Part shown: one piece after another, positions 18,814-27,800 of the stretch
Numbering within the stretch: the stretch's first letter is position 1
Layout of the letters: the number at the start of each line of letters is the position of its first letter
Made by a program: the position numbers and the translations under genes
The notes under the pieces: model-generated
What the model was told of the DNA's origin: nothing
Database searches by the model: none
Seen by the model: only the letters and a program-made list of their open reading frames with translations
Assembly: GCA_017307955.1 (NCBI GenBank)
Contig: JAFKFV010000011.1
Span: 124,001-188,000 of the forward strand
Direction of reading: 5' to 3'
Length of the DNA: 64,000 nucleotides
DNA from: Allobosea sp.
GTDB lineage: Bacteria; Pseudomonadota; Alphaproteobacteria; Rhizobiales; Kaistiaceae

Positions 18814-19301
18814 GGCCTGCCTCGAGGTCTCGGAGTGTTACCATCAGCGTCATGGGGTCGAGCGGTGACGGTGTGAAACCGAGCGCGACATAGAAGGCGC
18901 GTGCGTCATCCGAGAGCGCATGAACAAGGACGGCGCGGATGCGGAGAATTTCCGCCGCATGAAGCAGCCTGAGGCTGGCGTCTTGCACAAGGGCGCGGCC
19001 GAGACCGCGACCCTGAGCGCTGCGATCGACGGCCAGCCTGCCGATGATGGCGACCGGCACAGGATCGGGCATGTTTCGGCGGACGCGGGTTGGTGCCGCT
19101 TCGATCTGGACCGACCCGGCAGCGAGAGCATAGTAGCCGACGACCCCGCCGACTGTCGCAGGCGACGAAGGTTCGCGTTGCGCCGCTGTCCTGATTGGCC
19201 CGCGCCCGGCGCTGCAGCCAGCCATCGAGCACGGCGACCCCGGACTGGAACCCGGTGATGTCGTGCTTGTCGGCCAGCGGTTCGGGCGCGGAGAGGTTCA
19301 C
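18791..19301 (-). pseudogene. GNAT toxin (TacT-like), frameshifted
   Basis: Two overlapping reading frames together make one GNAT-type toxin. The first, from a GTG at 19301, encodes NLSAPEPLADKHDITGFQSG through TFVACDS. The second encodes GGVVGYYALAAGSV, the acetyl-CoA loop RSAQGRGLGRALV, and the C-terminal ARAFYVALGF. The switch falls at about 19150-19156, where one extra base separates the GACAG and GGCGGGGTC stretches. The pair is otherwise complete (about 165 residues when joined). TacT toxins acetylate aminoacyl-tRNA. The antitoxin gene is intact 14 bases upstream. The toxin is either inactivated or the window has a one-base read error. Confidence 0.8.
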
Positions 19302-19314
19302 GCTTCTGTCCGGG

Positions 19315-19584
19315 TCATCCCTTCGACCAGGGCGGAACCGTCGTCATCGTTCGGCGGAGCCGTTCATTGGCCTCCGGCGGCGCGTCGAGCCGCTCGACGA
19401 AAGCCGCATAGGTTTCCGGATCGACCGTGATGACCGATCTGTCGAGCAGCACGTCGACGGCCCGCTGCTCGGATGCCTCGATCATGAAGTCGGTTCTCGT
19501 TTTGCCCGTCAGTTCGGCAGCGCGGTCGATCACGTTGCGGACGGCTGGCTTGATGCGGATGTTGAGGGGAACGGTTGCCGACAT
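19315..19584 (-). CDS. DUF1778 antitoxin (TacA-like)
   Basis: An 89-residue ribbon-helix-helix antitoxin of the DUF1778/TacA family. The start MSATVPLNIRIKP (19584) has AGGAG eight bases upstream; the longer frame is not family-like. The N-terminal strand PLNIRIKPAVRNVIDRAAEL binds DNA, and the C-terminal FVERLDAPPEANERLRRTM segment is the part that neutralises the partner GNAT toxin. The toxin reading frame follows directly. Such operons are autoregulated through operator binding by the complex. Since the toxin is frameshifted here, the antitoxin may persist as an orphan. Confidence 0.88.
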   Translation of the reverse strand: MSATVPLNIRIKPAVRNVIDRAAELTGKTRTDFMIEASEQRAVDVLLDRSVITVDPETYAAFVERLDAPPEANERLRRTMTTVPPWSKG

Positions 19585-19647
19585 GAGCTCACTCCTTGGC
19601 CGCTCAATATGGCGTAACGAACCTGTCTTTACAGTCGGCACATGCCC

Positions 19648-21048
19648 TCACCGCTGCATGCGGTTCCAGGCGTCGAGACCGGCGATCTTGTAGGCCTCGG
19701 CGAGGGTCGGGTAGTTGAAGGTGTTCTCGATGAAATAGTCGATCGTGCCTTTGAGGTTCAGCACCGCCTGGCCGATATGAATGAGCTCGGTCGCGCCCTC
19801 GCCGACGATGTGCACGCCGAGCAGGCGGCGGCTCTTGGTGGAGAAGATCATCTTCATCATGCCGGTGTTGAGGCCCATGATATGGCCGCGCGAGGTCTCG
19901 CGGAAACGCGCGATGCCACATTCGTAGGGAATCTCGCGCTTGCGGACCTCTTCCTCGGTCATGCCGACGGTCGATATCTCCGGCACGGAATAGATGCCGT
20001 AGGGGAAGAACTCAGGCGGCGGCGGCGGCTGCAGGCCGAAGGCGTGGCAGGCCGCGACGCGGCCCTGTTCCATCGAGGTCGAGGCGAGGCTCGGAAAGCC
20101 GATCACGTCGCCGGCTGCATAGATATGCGGCACCGATGTCTGCATCGTAGCCGGCTCGACGACGATGCGGCCGCGGTGATCGGTCTGGATGCCGACCGCT
20201 TCGAGATTGAGCGTGTCGGTCGCGCCGACCCGGCCGGCGGCGAAGAGCAGCATGTCGGCGGTCACAACGCGGCCGTCCGAGAGCTGGGTCACCGTCTTTC
20301 CGGCGCCGTTGACGACGATCGACTGGACGCCGGCGCCGAGCCTCAGCGCGACATTCCTGTCGCGCAGCTCATGCATGAACTCCTCGATCAGCTCCTTGTC
20401 GATGAAATCGAGGAAGCTCGTCCTCGGCTCGATCAGCGTGACCGCGACATCGAGCGCGCTGAAGATCGTCGCATATTCGACGCCGATCACCCCGGCGCCG
20501 ATGACCGCGAGGCTGCGCGGCAGCTTCGGCAGCTCGATGATCTCGTCGCTGTCGAAGACATTGACGCCGTTGAAGGGGACATAGTCCGGGCGGAACGGCC
20601 GCGTGCCGCAGGCGATCAGCACATGGCCGGCCTTGTAGACGCGGGTCTCGCCGTTCTCGCTCGTGACCTCGACCTCATGCGCCGAGACGAAGCGGCCGGC
20701 GCCGTTGGCGGTCCAGACGCCGTTGCGGTTGAACTGGTGCTCGAGGACCTCGACCTCGTGGTCGAGCGTCTTGTGCAGCCGCGCCATGAGATCGCCGGCG
20801 CTGATGTCCTGCTTCACACGGTAGGAGCGGCCATAGAATCCGCGCTCGCGCCAGCCGGAGAGGTTGAGCACCGTCTCGCGCAGCGTCTTCGAGGGGATCG
20901 TCCCGGTATGGACCGATACGCCGCCGACGCGGCGTCCCTTCTCGACGACGAGCACCGTCTTGCCGATCTTGGCCGCCTGCACCGCGGCGCGCCGCCCGGA
21001 CGGGCCGCTGCCGATGACGATGAGGTCGAAGTCATTGGTGGCGATCAT
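19648..21048 (-). CDS. sthA: Soluble pyridine nucleotide transhydrogenase (Si-specific)
   Basis: A 466-residue flavoprotein of the dihydrolipoamide dehydrogenase fold. It has DLIVIGSGPSGRRAA (FAD site), VVEKGRRVGGV, the NAD(P) fold AVIGAGVIGVEYATIFSALD, and a C-terminal dimerisation domain with VGMTEEEVRK and NTFNYPTLAEAYK, both typical of SthA. Both redox cysteines of the disulfide enzymes are replaced (GGVSVHTGTIPSK: Ser and Thr), so it cannot work as a disulfide reductase. It moves reducing equivalents between NADPH and NAD+ in the cytosol. The start MIATNDFDLIV (21048) gives the standard family length; ATGs at 21054 and 21063 are alternatives. Confidence 0.9.
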   Translation of the reverse strand: MIATNDFDLIVIGSGPSGRRAAVQAAKIGKTVLVVEKGRRVGGVSVHTGTIPSKTLRETVLNLSGWRERGFYGRSYRVKQDISAGDLMARLHKTLDHEVEVLEHQFNRNGVWTANGAGRFVSAHEVEVTSENGETRVYKAGHVLIACGTRPFRPDYVPFNGVNVFDSDEIIELPKLPRSLAVIGAGVIGVEYATIFSALDVAVTLIEPRTSFLDFIDKELIEEFMHELRDRNVALRLGAGVQSIVVNGAGKTVTQLSDGRVVTADMLLFAAGRVGATDTLNLEAVGIQTDHRGRIVVEPATMQTSVPHIYAAGDVIGFPSLASTSMEQGRVAACHAFGLQPPPPPEFFPYGIYSVPEISTVGMTEEEVRKREIPYECGIARFRETSRGHIMGLNTGMMKMIFSTKSRRLLGVHIVGEGATELIHIGQAVLNLKGTIDYFIENTFNYPTLAEAYKIAGLDAWNRMQR

Positions 21049-21245
21049 GGACATCCGTTGCATGCGCGTCACGAGGAGAGGTCCGCGGCGTGAAACGCGC
21101 GGCAGGAGATTGCGATTCCGGTAACGATGCGCAGGATCGGTCCGCGCTGCCGCCGGTTTCGCCATAATTCGGAGCAATCGGCATGCCAGAGCACGCTTCG
21201 CCGCCGGCGCGATCATCGGCCGTGCAGTTGACAGGCCGATGAACC

Positions 21246-22052
21246 ATGCGAGACCCCTTCGCCCTTCTCCGACGCCAGCCGCGCCTCGCCCGGCGCACGC
21301 TGGCGGCGCTGATCGCGGTCGGGGCCGCCGTCGCGAGTGTCTTCGGTGCGATCGAGCCGATCGAGGCGCATGACAGGAGCGCGCTGGGCACGGCCGTGCG
21401 CAGCTGCTGGGTCGCGAAGAAGACGCTTCACACGTCGTTCCCCTGCCTTTCGGTCTCGACCGAGGACCAGACCGCCGTCATCCGCCCGCCCCTGGCGAAG
21501 AGCGAGGTTCTGCTGGTCCCGACCATTCCGGTGACCGGCATCGAAAGCCCGCTCCTGGTCGAGAAGAATGCGCCGGACTATCTCGCCGAGGCCTGGGCGG
21601 CGCGCGGCTATGTCCTCGCCGCGCTGCCGCGCGACCCTGGCCCGAACGCTCTCGGTCTCGCAGTCAACTCGCTCCCGACCCGCAGCCAGGACCGGCTGCA
21701 CATCCATGTCGACTGCCTGCAGCCGCGTGTCGTCGCTGCGCTCGCCCGCTATGGCGGACGACTGGGGAGCAACTGGACGCGCTTTCCCGTTCCCCTCGGC
21801 GGCGGCCGCTATTACGCCCGCGCGATCGGCGAGAACGATCTTGTCGCGCGCAATCCTTTCCGCTTGGTCGCGACGGGCGTGCCCGGCGCGGCGCGCGACA
21901 TGGCCGACATGACGCTCGTCGTCGCCCCGATCACGCGCGCCGGCGGACGGACCGGATTCGCGCTCATCGCCGCGAATACCGAGGATGGCAGCCACGCCAT
22001 GGGCGAGAACCTGCTCGACCACACTTGCCGGATCGCCCGCGACGCCGGATGA
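21246..22052 (+). CDS. cdh: CDP-diacylglycerol pyrophosphatase
   Basis: A 268-residue protein with an N-terminal hydrophobic anchor or signal (about residues 18-40). The HIT-like fold of Cdh follows: VLLVPTIPVTGIESPLL, ALPRDPGPNALGLAVNS, and the catalytic-type motif SQDRLHIHVDC. The enzyme cleaves CDP-diacylglycerol to phosphatidate and CMP at the membrane. It is divergent from sthA across 197 bases and is followed 66 bases later by a DUF6790 gene. Length and motif order match the family. The physiological role of Cdh in most bacteria is unsettled. Confidence 0.85.
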   Translation: MRDPFALLRRQPRLARRTLAALIAVGAAVASVFGAIEPIEAHDRSALGTAVRSCWVAKKTLHTSFPCLSVSTEDQTAVIRPPLAKSEVLLVPTIPVTGIESPLLVEKNAPDYLAEAWAARGYVLAALPRDPGPNALGLAVNSLPTRSQDRLHIHVDCLQPRVVAALARYGGRLGSNWTRFPVPLGGGRYYARAIGENDLVARNPFRLVATGVPGAARDMADMTLVVAPITRAGGRTGFALIAANTEDGSHAMGENLLDHTCRIARDAG

Positions 22053-22118
22053 TCGCCGGCAAAGGCAAGCGATGGTGCGGGGGCCCTCGTCTGGCTCAAG
22101 AAGCGGGGAGGGCTTCCC

Positions 22119-22637
22119 ATGTCGTCGACCATCGGGGCGGTGATCGCCTTCGTGCTGTCCAATTTCACGCTGAGCTTCCTGGTGCTCGGCCTCGTGGTGG
22201 CCCTCATTGCCATCGCCCGCGCGCCGCGGCCGCATCCGCCCGGCCTCGTCACCGAGAAGCTTCTCGCCGCTTACTGCTTCTTCGCGATCGGCGTGACCTT
22301 CTTCTACAATTTCGTGATGCACTCCTTTTTCGGGAGGATGGCGGCCTCGTTCATCGGCTGGGCCGACAGCCCGTTCCAGTTCGAGGTCGGAACCGCGAGC
22401 CTCGGCTTTGCGATCGTCGGATTCCTGGCGGCGTTCCGCGGCTTCGAGATGCGTCTCGCGGCCGTGATCGGCCCCGCGGCCTTCCTGCTCGGCGCCGCCG
22501 CCGGCCATGTGTACCAGATGGTCACCGCCGGCAATTTCGCCCCCGGCAATGCCGGAATCATCTTCTGGACCGACATCCTCGTCCCGGTGATCGGCTTCGT
22601 GCTGCTGGCCCTCGCGCGGCGGCATGCGGCGCGCTGA
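22119..22637 (+). CDS. DUF6790 membrane protein
   Basis: A 172-residue inner-membrane protein with about five hydrophobic spans: an N-terminal anchor, then LLAAYCFFAIGVTFFYNFVMHSFF, LGFAIVGFLAAF, LAAVIGPAAFLLGAAAGHVYQMV and a C-terminal span. These features match the DUF6790 family, for which no function is known. GGGAGGG lies eight bases before the ATG. It probably follows cdh in the same transcript. The AGHVYQM and NFAPGNAG segments are conserved in relatives and face a loop. Confidence 0.75.
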   Translation: MSSTIGAVIAFVLSNFTLSFLVLGLVVALIAIARAPRPHPPGLVTEKLLAAYCFFAIGVTFFYNFVMHSFFGRMAASFIGWADSPFQFEVGTASLGFAIVGFLAAFRGFEMRLAAVIGPAAFLLGAAAGHVYQMVTAGNFAPGNAGIIFWTDILVPVIGFVLLALARRHAAR

Positions 22638-22893
22638 GGAAATCACGGCGGCCGTTGCCGGATGGCCACAACAGGCTTCCAAGGCCGCGCCAAGGATGAT
22701 GAAGGGTGCGTTCGGCCCCGCTTCGCGATAACTTGCCAGTTCGGCGGAACAGATCGCGGGGGGATGCGAAGTCGATCGGCGAGGATCTGTTGCTGTTGCT
22801 ATACCCGACATTAACCGCGATCACGCATAGAACGGTCAGGCAGCGATGCCGGCCGGCGGCTTTGTATTGCGCGCGGACAGGTAAGGCGTTCTC

Positions 22894-24882
22894 TTGACGG
22901 ACTCGACGCTCGAAGGGACTGGCAGGAAGCGTCGACCGCGCGGCGGACGGGCCGTCATGCTCGCCGTCCTTCTAGTCGCCGTCGGGTCCGGTGCCGCCAC
23001 CGCCCAGGACGGGCCGAGCTTCATCGACCGCATCCGCGGCCTCTTCGGACAGAAGGTGGAGCGCGAGCCGGTCGTCGACGCCGTTCCCTATACCGTCACC
23101 GTCGATGTCATCGATGCCGGCCGGTCACTGCGCGGGACGATCCGCTCGGCCTCCAATCTCCAGGACATGCGCCGCTCGCCGCCTTCGGGCGCTGCCGGGC
23201 TGCTGCGCCGCGCCCGCTCCGATTTCGACCTCATTACCGCCGCCCTTTATTCCGAGGGCTATTATGCCGGGCAGATCGCCATCACGGTCGCCGGCGTTCC
23301 CGCCGAGAGCGACGGCGCGCTCGCGGCCATCGAGGCGGCGCGTGCCGCCGGCCCGGTTCCGGTCACCGTCGCCGTCACCGTCACGCCCGGCCCGATCTTC
23401 ACCTTCGGCGAGGTGCGGCTGCTCGATGCCGGCAACGGCAAGCCGATCGCCGACGTCCCGACGCTGCGCAGCCTCGGCATCATCGAGGGGCGCACGGCGC
23501 AATCGAGCGCGATCCTCGCCGCCGAGAGCCGGATCACCGCCTTCTACCGCGACCGCGGCTATGCCTTCGCCAAGATCGTCGACAAGGACGTGGTCGCCGA
23601 CCATGCCCGCCACGTGGTCGATGTCGATTTCTATGTCGCGACCGGTAATCCGGTCACTTTCGGCCCGGTCACGGTCTCCGGCACCGAGCGGCTTAAGCCT
23701 TCCTTCGTCGAGAAGCGCGCTGCCCGCTATATCATTCCGGGCGAGATGTTCTCGCAGAAGCGGCTCGCCGACACACGCCGCTCGCTTCTGAAATATGACG
23801 CGATCTCCGGTCTGCGCATCATCGAGGGCGACAAGGCGGACGCCGCCGGCCGCGTGCCGATCGATATCGAGGTCACCGAGCGCAAGCCGCGCTATATCGG
23901 CTTCGGCGCCAAATATTCGACGACCGACGGCGCGTCGATCAACGGCTACTGGGGCCACCGCAATCTCTTCGGCGGCGCCGAAACGCTGCGCCTCGACGGC
24001 CAGGTCTCGTGGTACGGCAATGTTCCGGACGCGGTTCCGGACGCCAATCCGTTCGGCTACCGCTTCACCGGCACCTTCACCAAGCCCGGCATCATCACCA
24101 CGGCCGACGATCTCGTCGTCGCGGCTGCCGTGCTGCGCGAGGTGACCGACGCCTATATCCGCGAGGCGGTGACACTGCAGGCCACGGTCCGCCGCACCGT
24201 CAGCGACCAGCTCCAGGTCGAAGCCGGCATCGATCTCGAAACGTCGAATGTCGAGGATAGTTACGGCACCAACGACTACAATATCGCCGGCATCCCCCTA
24301 TCTGTGACCTATGACACCACAGACAATGCGCTCGATCCAACCAGGGGCATCCGCGCCACAGCGACCGCCGAACCCTTCCTTGTTCTCGGCGATGCCGGCG
24401 CCGGTTCGGTGATGGTCAAGGGCCAGATCTCCGGATACAAGTCGCTCGACGCGGACGACCGCTATATTCTCGCCGCCCGCATCGCCGCCGGATCGATCAT
24501 GGGCGCCGAGCTGTTCGACGTGCCGCCGCAGCGGCGCTTCTATGTCGGCGGCGGCGGGACGCTGCGCGGCTTCAACTACCAGTCGCAGAGCCCGCACAAC
24601 GAAGAGGGCGACATCGTCGGCGGCCTCTCCTATGTCGCGGCCTCGGCCGAGGCGCGCATCAAGATCACCGACACGATCGGCCTCGTGCCCTTCGTCGATG
24701 CCGGCGCGGCCTCGGCCGGCACCACGCCGGAATTCAACGATATCGGCGTCGGCGTCGGCCTCGGCCTTCGCTACTACACCGCCATCGGACCGGTCCGCCT
24801 CGACGTCGCCGTTCCCGTCGCCAATGAAAGCGACGACCAGGCCGGCTACGGCGTCTATCTCAGCCTCGGACAGGCGTTCTGA
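22894..24882 (+). CDS. tamA: TamA, outer-membrane Omp85-family translocation module
   Basis: A 662-residue Omp85 protein read from a TTG at 22894. A basic signal peptide (RKRRPRGGR, then a hydrophobic run ending near ATAQ) is followed by POTRA domains (about residues 50-330; for example FTFGEVRLLDAGNG and VTFGPVTVSGTERLKPSFVEK) and a C-terminal beta-barrel (about 335-662). The barrel contains the family motif YVGGGGTLRGFNYQ and ends in YGVYLSLGQAF. TamA works with TamB to insert outer-membrane proteins or move phospholipids. The gene overlaps tamB by one base (TGATG), so the two are translationally coupled. Confidence 0.92.
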   Translation: MTDSTLEGTGRKRRPRGGRAVMLAVLLVAVGSGAATAQDGPSFIDRIRGLFGQKVEREPVVDAVPYTVTVDVIDAGRSLRGTIRSASNLQDMRRSPPSGAAGLLRRARSDFDLITAALYSEGYYAGQIAITVAGVPAESDGALAAIEAARAAGPVPVTVAVTVTPGPIFTFGEVRLLDAGNGKPIADVPTLRSLGIIEGRTAQSSAILAAESRITAFYRDRGYAFAKIVDKDVVADHARHVVDVDFYVATGNPVTFGPVTVSGTERLKPSFVEKRAARYIIPGEMFSQKRLADTRRSLLKYDAISGLRIIEGDKADAAGRVPIDIEVTERKPRYIGFGAKYSTTDGASINGYWGHRNLFGGAETLRLDGQVSWYGNVPDAVPDANPFGYRFTGTFTKPGIITTADDLVVAAAVLREVTDAYIREAVTLQATVRRTVSDQLQVEAGIDLETSNVEDSYGTNDYNIAGIPLSVTYDTTDNALDPTRGIRATATAEPFLVLGDAGAGSVMVKGQISGYKSLDADDRYILAARIAAGSIMGAELFDVPPQRRFYVGGGGTLRGFNYQSQSPHNEEGDIVGGLSYVAASAEARIKITDTIGLVPFVDAGAASAGTTPEFNDIGVGVGLGLRYYTAIGPVRLDVAVPVANESDDQAGYGVYLSLGQAF

Positions 24883-27800
24883 TGCGGGCGGCGCGCATCA
24901 TCGCCGGCATCCTGGCCGGCCTCTTCCTGCTCATCGTCGTCGCGCTGGTCGGCGCCTTCGCCTTCATCCAGACCGAGACCGGCAAGCGCATGCTCGCCGA
25001 TCTCGCAAGCAGCCTCGCCAGCCGCGACGGGCTCACGGTGACGGTCGAGGGCATCACCGGCTTCGTCCCGTCCGATCTCGGGATCGGCCGCATCGTCGTC
25101 GCCGATGCCGAAGGCCCGTTCGCGACCGTCGACGATCTCACGCTGGCCTGGAACCCGCTGGCGCTCCTTTCCGGCCGCATCGATGTCAGCCGCCTGGCGG
25201 CGGACCGCGTCGCGATGGATCGCCGGCCGGTGCTGCCGCCGCCGAGCGAGCCGGCGCCGGCTTCCTCGTCGTCGATCCCCATGCTGCGGCTGGCGCTCGG
25301 CGATCTCGACATCCGCTCCGTCGTGCTCGGCAAGCCGGTCGCCGGCCTCGCGGCGGAACTCTCCGTCAAGGCCTCGGCGCGGCTGGTTAATCCGGCCGAG
25401 GGGCTTGATCTCGACTTCGCCATCAGCCGGGTCGATGCGCCCGGAACGGTCAAGGGCAGCGCCCGCTATGCGCCGGGCGAACCCTCCGACCGCCTCGCCC
25501 TCGACGTGACGGCGTCCGAGCCGGCCGGCGGCCTCGTCGCGCGCCTCGCCCGCATCGAGGGCCTGCCGGCGCTGTCGCTCACCATCAAGGGCGACGCCCC
25601 GCTCGACGACTGGCAGGGCACGCTGGCGCTCGATGCCGGCCCCTCGGGCCAGCTCTCCGGCACCGGCGCCGTCAAGAGCGCCGATGGCGGCCGCCGCATC
25701 TCGCTCGATCTCGGCGGCACCGTGCAAGGCCTGGTGCCGGCCACGGTCAGCCCGCTCTTTGCCGGCCATACCGAACTGATCGGCTCCGCGATCTACGACG
25801 CCGAGGGCCGCATCAATATCGAGGGGCTCAACCTCTCCGCCGCCGGCTTCGGCATCGCGCTGCTCGGAACCGTCGACCCGGCCGCCGGCACGGCGGTCGT
25901 GACCTTCGATGTCGTCGGCGGCGCGGCCGAGCATTTCGCGACGCTCGCCCCCGGCATCGGCTGGACCGGCTGGCGGCTCAATGCCCATCTCGCCGGCCCG
26001 CTGCGCCTGCCCGCCATCGACGCGACGCTCTCCGCCGAGGGCCTCACCGGCCACGGCTACGGTGCCGCCAAGCTCGACCTGACCGCCAAGGGCACGCCGG
26101 ACGGCGACCTTCTCGGCATCCAGATCGAGGGCACCGCCAGCGGTCTCAGTTCGGACCAGCCGAGCGTTGCCGCCGCGCTCGGCACGAATGCGAGCTTCAC
26201 GGCCTCCGCCAGCGTCTCGCCGATCGGCCAGACGCTCACCGCGGCCTCGGTGAAGCTGACGCCGCTCGAGGTCTCCTTCGTCGGCTCGGCCGGCACCGAT
26301 GCCGTGAAGGGCGTCATCAAGCTGCCGCGGCTCGATCTCGCCGCCTTCGCATCGCTCGCCAACCGCCCGCTGCGCGGCTCAGTGACTCTGGACGGCACGA
26401 TCGACACCGGAACCGCCTTCTCCTCGATCGCGCTCGACATCGACGGCACCGCGAAGGATGTCGCGCTCGGCATCGACCGCGTCGACGGCTTCCTCGCCGG
26501 CGAAACCAAGTTCAAGGGCGCTCTCGCCCGCGCCTCGGACGGCACGATCGCGGTTCGCGATTTCACCGTCGCGGCGAACGGCCTCGACCTCACCGTCGAT
26601 GGCGGCATCGCGCAGGCGACGGCCGATCTCACCGCCAAGCTGGCGCTCGCCGATCTCGGCCGGCTCGATCCGCGCGTCAAGGGTGGCGCGAAGGCGGAGC
26701 TGCGCTTCACCGGCGGCCTCGATGCCCTCGGGCTCAAGGGGCGCTTCGACGTCGCCTCGGCCGAGGCGATGGGCAAGCCGGTGCGCGATCTTTCCGTGAC
26801 GGTCGATCTTGCCGACCTGACGGGGAAGCCCGGCGGCAACGTGACACTTGCCGGCATGGTGGCGGACCGCCCGGCCAAGGGCAGCGCCCGCTTCACGACC
26901 GAGGCCGACAGCCGCCGCATCGACAATCTCGACCTTTCGGTCGGCAGCGTCCGCGTGACCGGCGCCGCGGCGCTCGCCAGCGACAACATCGTCGATGGCC
27001 GCCTCGTCGTGGCGGCGGCCGATCTCACCGATCTCGCGCCACTCATCCTGACCGAGATCGGCGGCCGGCTCGATGCGACCGTGGTTCTCGATCGCGCCAA
27101 CGGCACGCAGCGTGCTGCGGTCAAGGGCCGGGCGGAGAATGTCCGCTTCGCCGGCAACCGGCTCGCCAGCGCCGATGTCGATCTGACCGTCGTCGATCCG
27201 ACCGGCACGCCGGTCCTGAATGGCCGGGCGACGCTTGCCGGCCTCGATGCCGGTTCGCAGCGCATCGACCGCGCGACGCTCACCGCGACGAGCCGCGGCA
27301 ACGCCACCGATGTCTCGCTCGAGACCGCGGTGCTCGGCGCCGCGCTGACGGCGCGCGCCAATATCCAGCCGGCCGGCGCCGCGACGCGCATCCGCCTCGA
27401 CCAGCTCCGCCTCGCGCGCGGTCCGACGGTCGTGACGCTGTCGCAGCCGGCGACGATCACGCTCGGCGAGGGCGGCGTCGCCATCGACCGGCTGCAGCTC
27501 GCGACCGGCGGCGGCGGCGCGACCATCGCCGGCCGCGTCGGCAGCACGATGGATCTGACGGCCGATATCCGAAACCTGCCGCTCGCCCTCGCCGCGCTCG
27601 TGGCGCCCGACCTCGATCCGCGCGGCACGCTCTCCGGCAATGCCCGCATCACCGGCTCCGCTACCGCGCCGACCGGCAACTACGATATTCGCGTCGCGCG
27701 GCTGTCGACGGCGGACCTCGCCGGAAAGGGCATCGGCCCGTTCGACATCGCGGCGCGCGGCACGCTCGGCGGCGGACGGGTGACTGTTGACGCGACGGTC

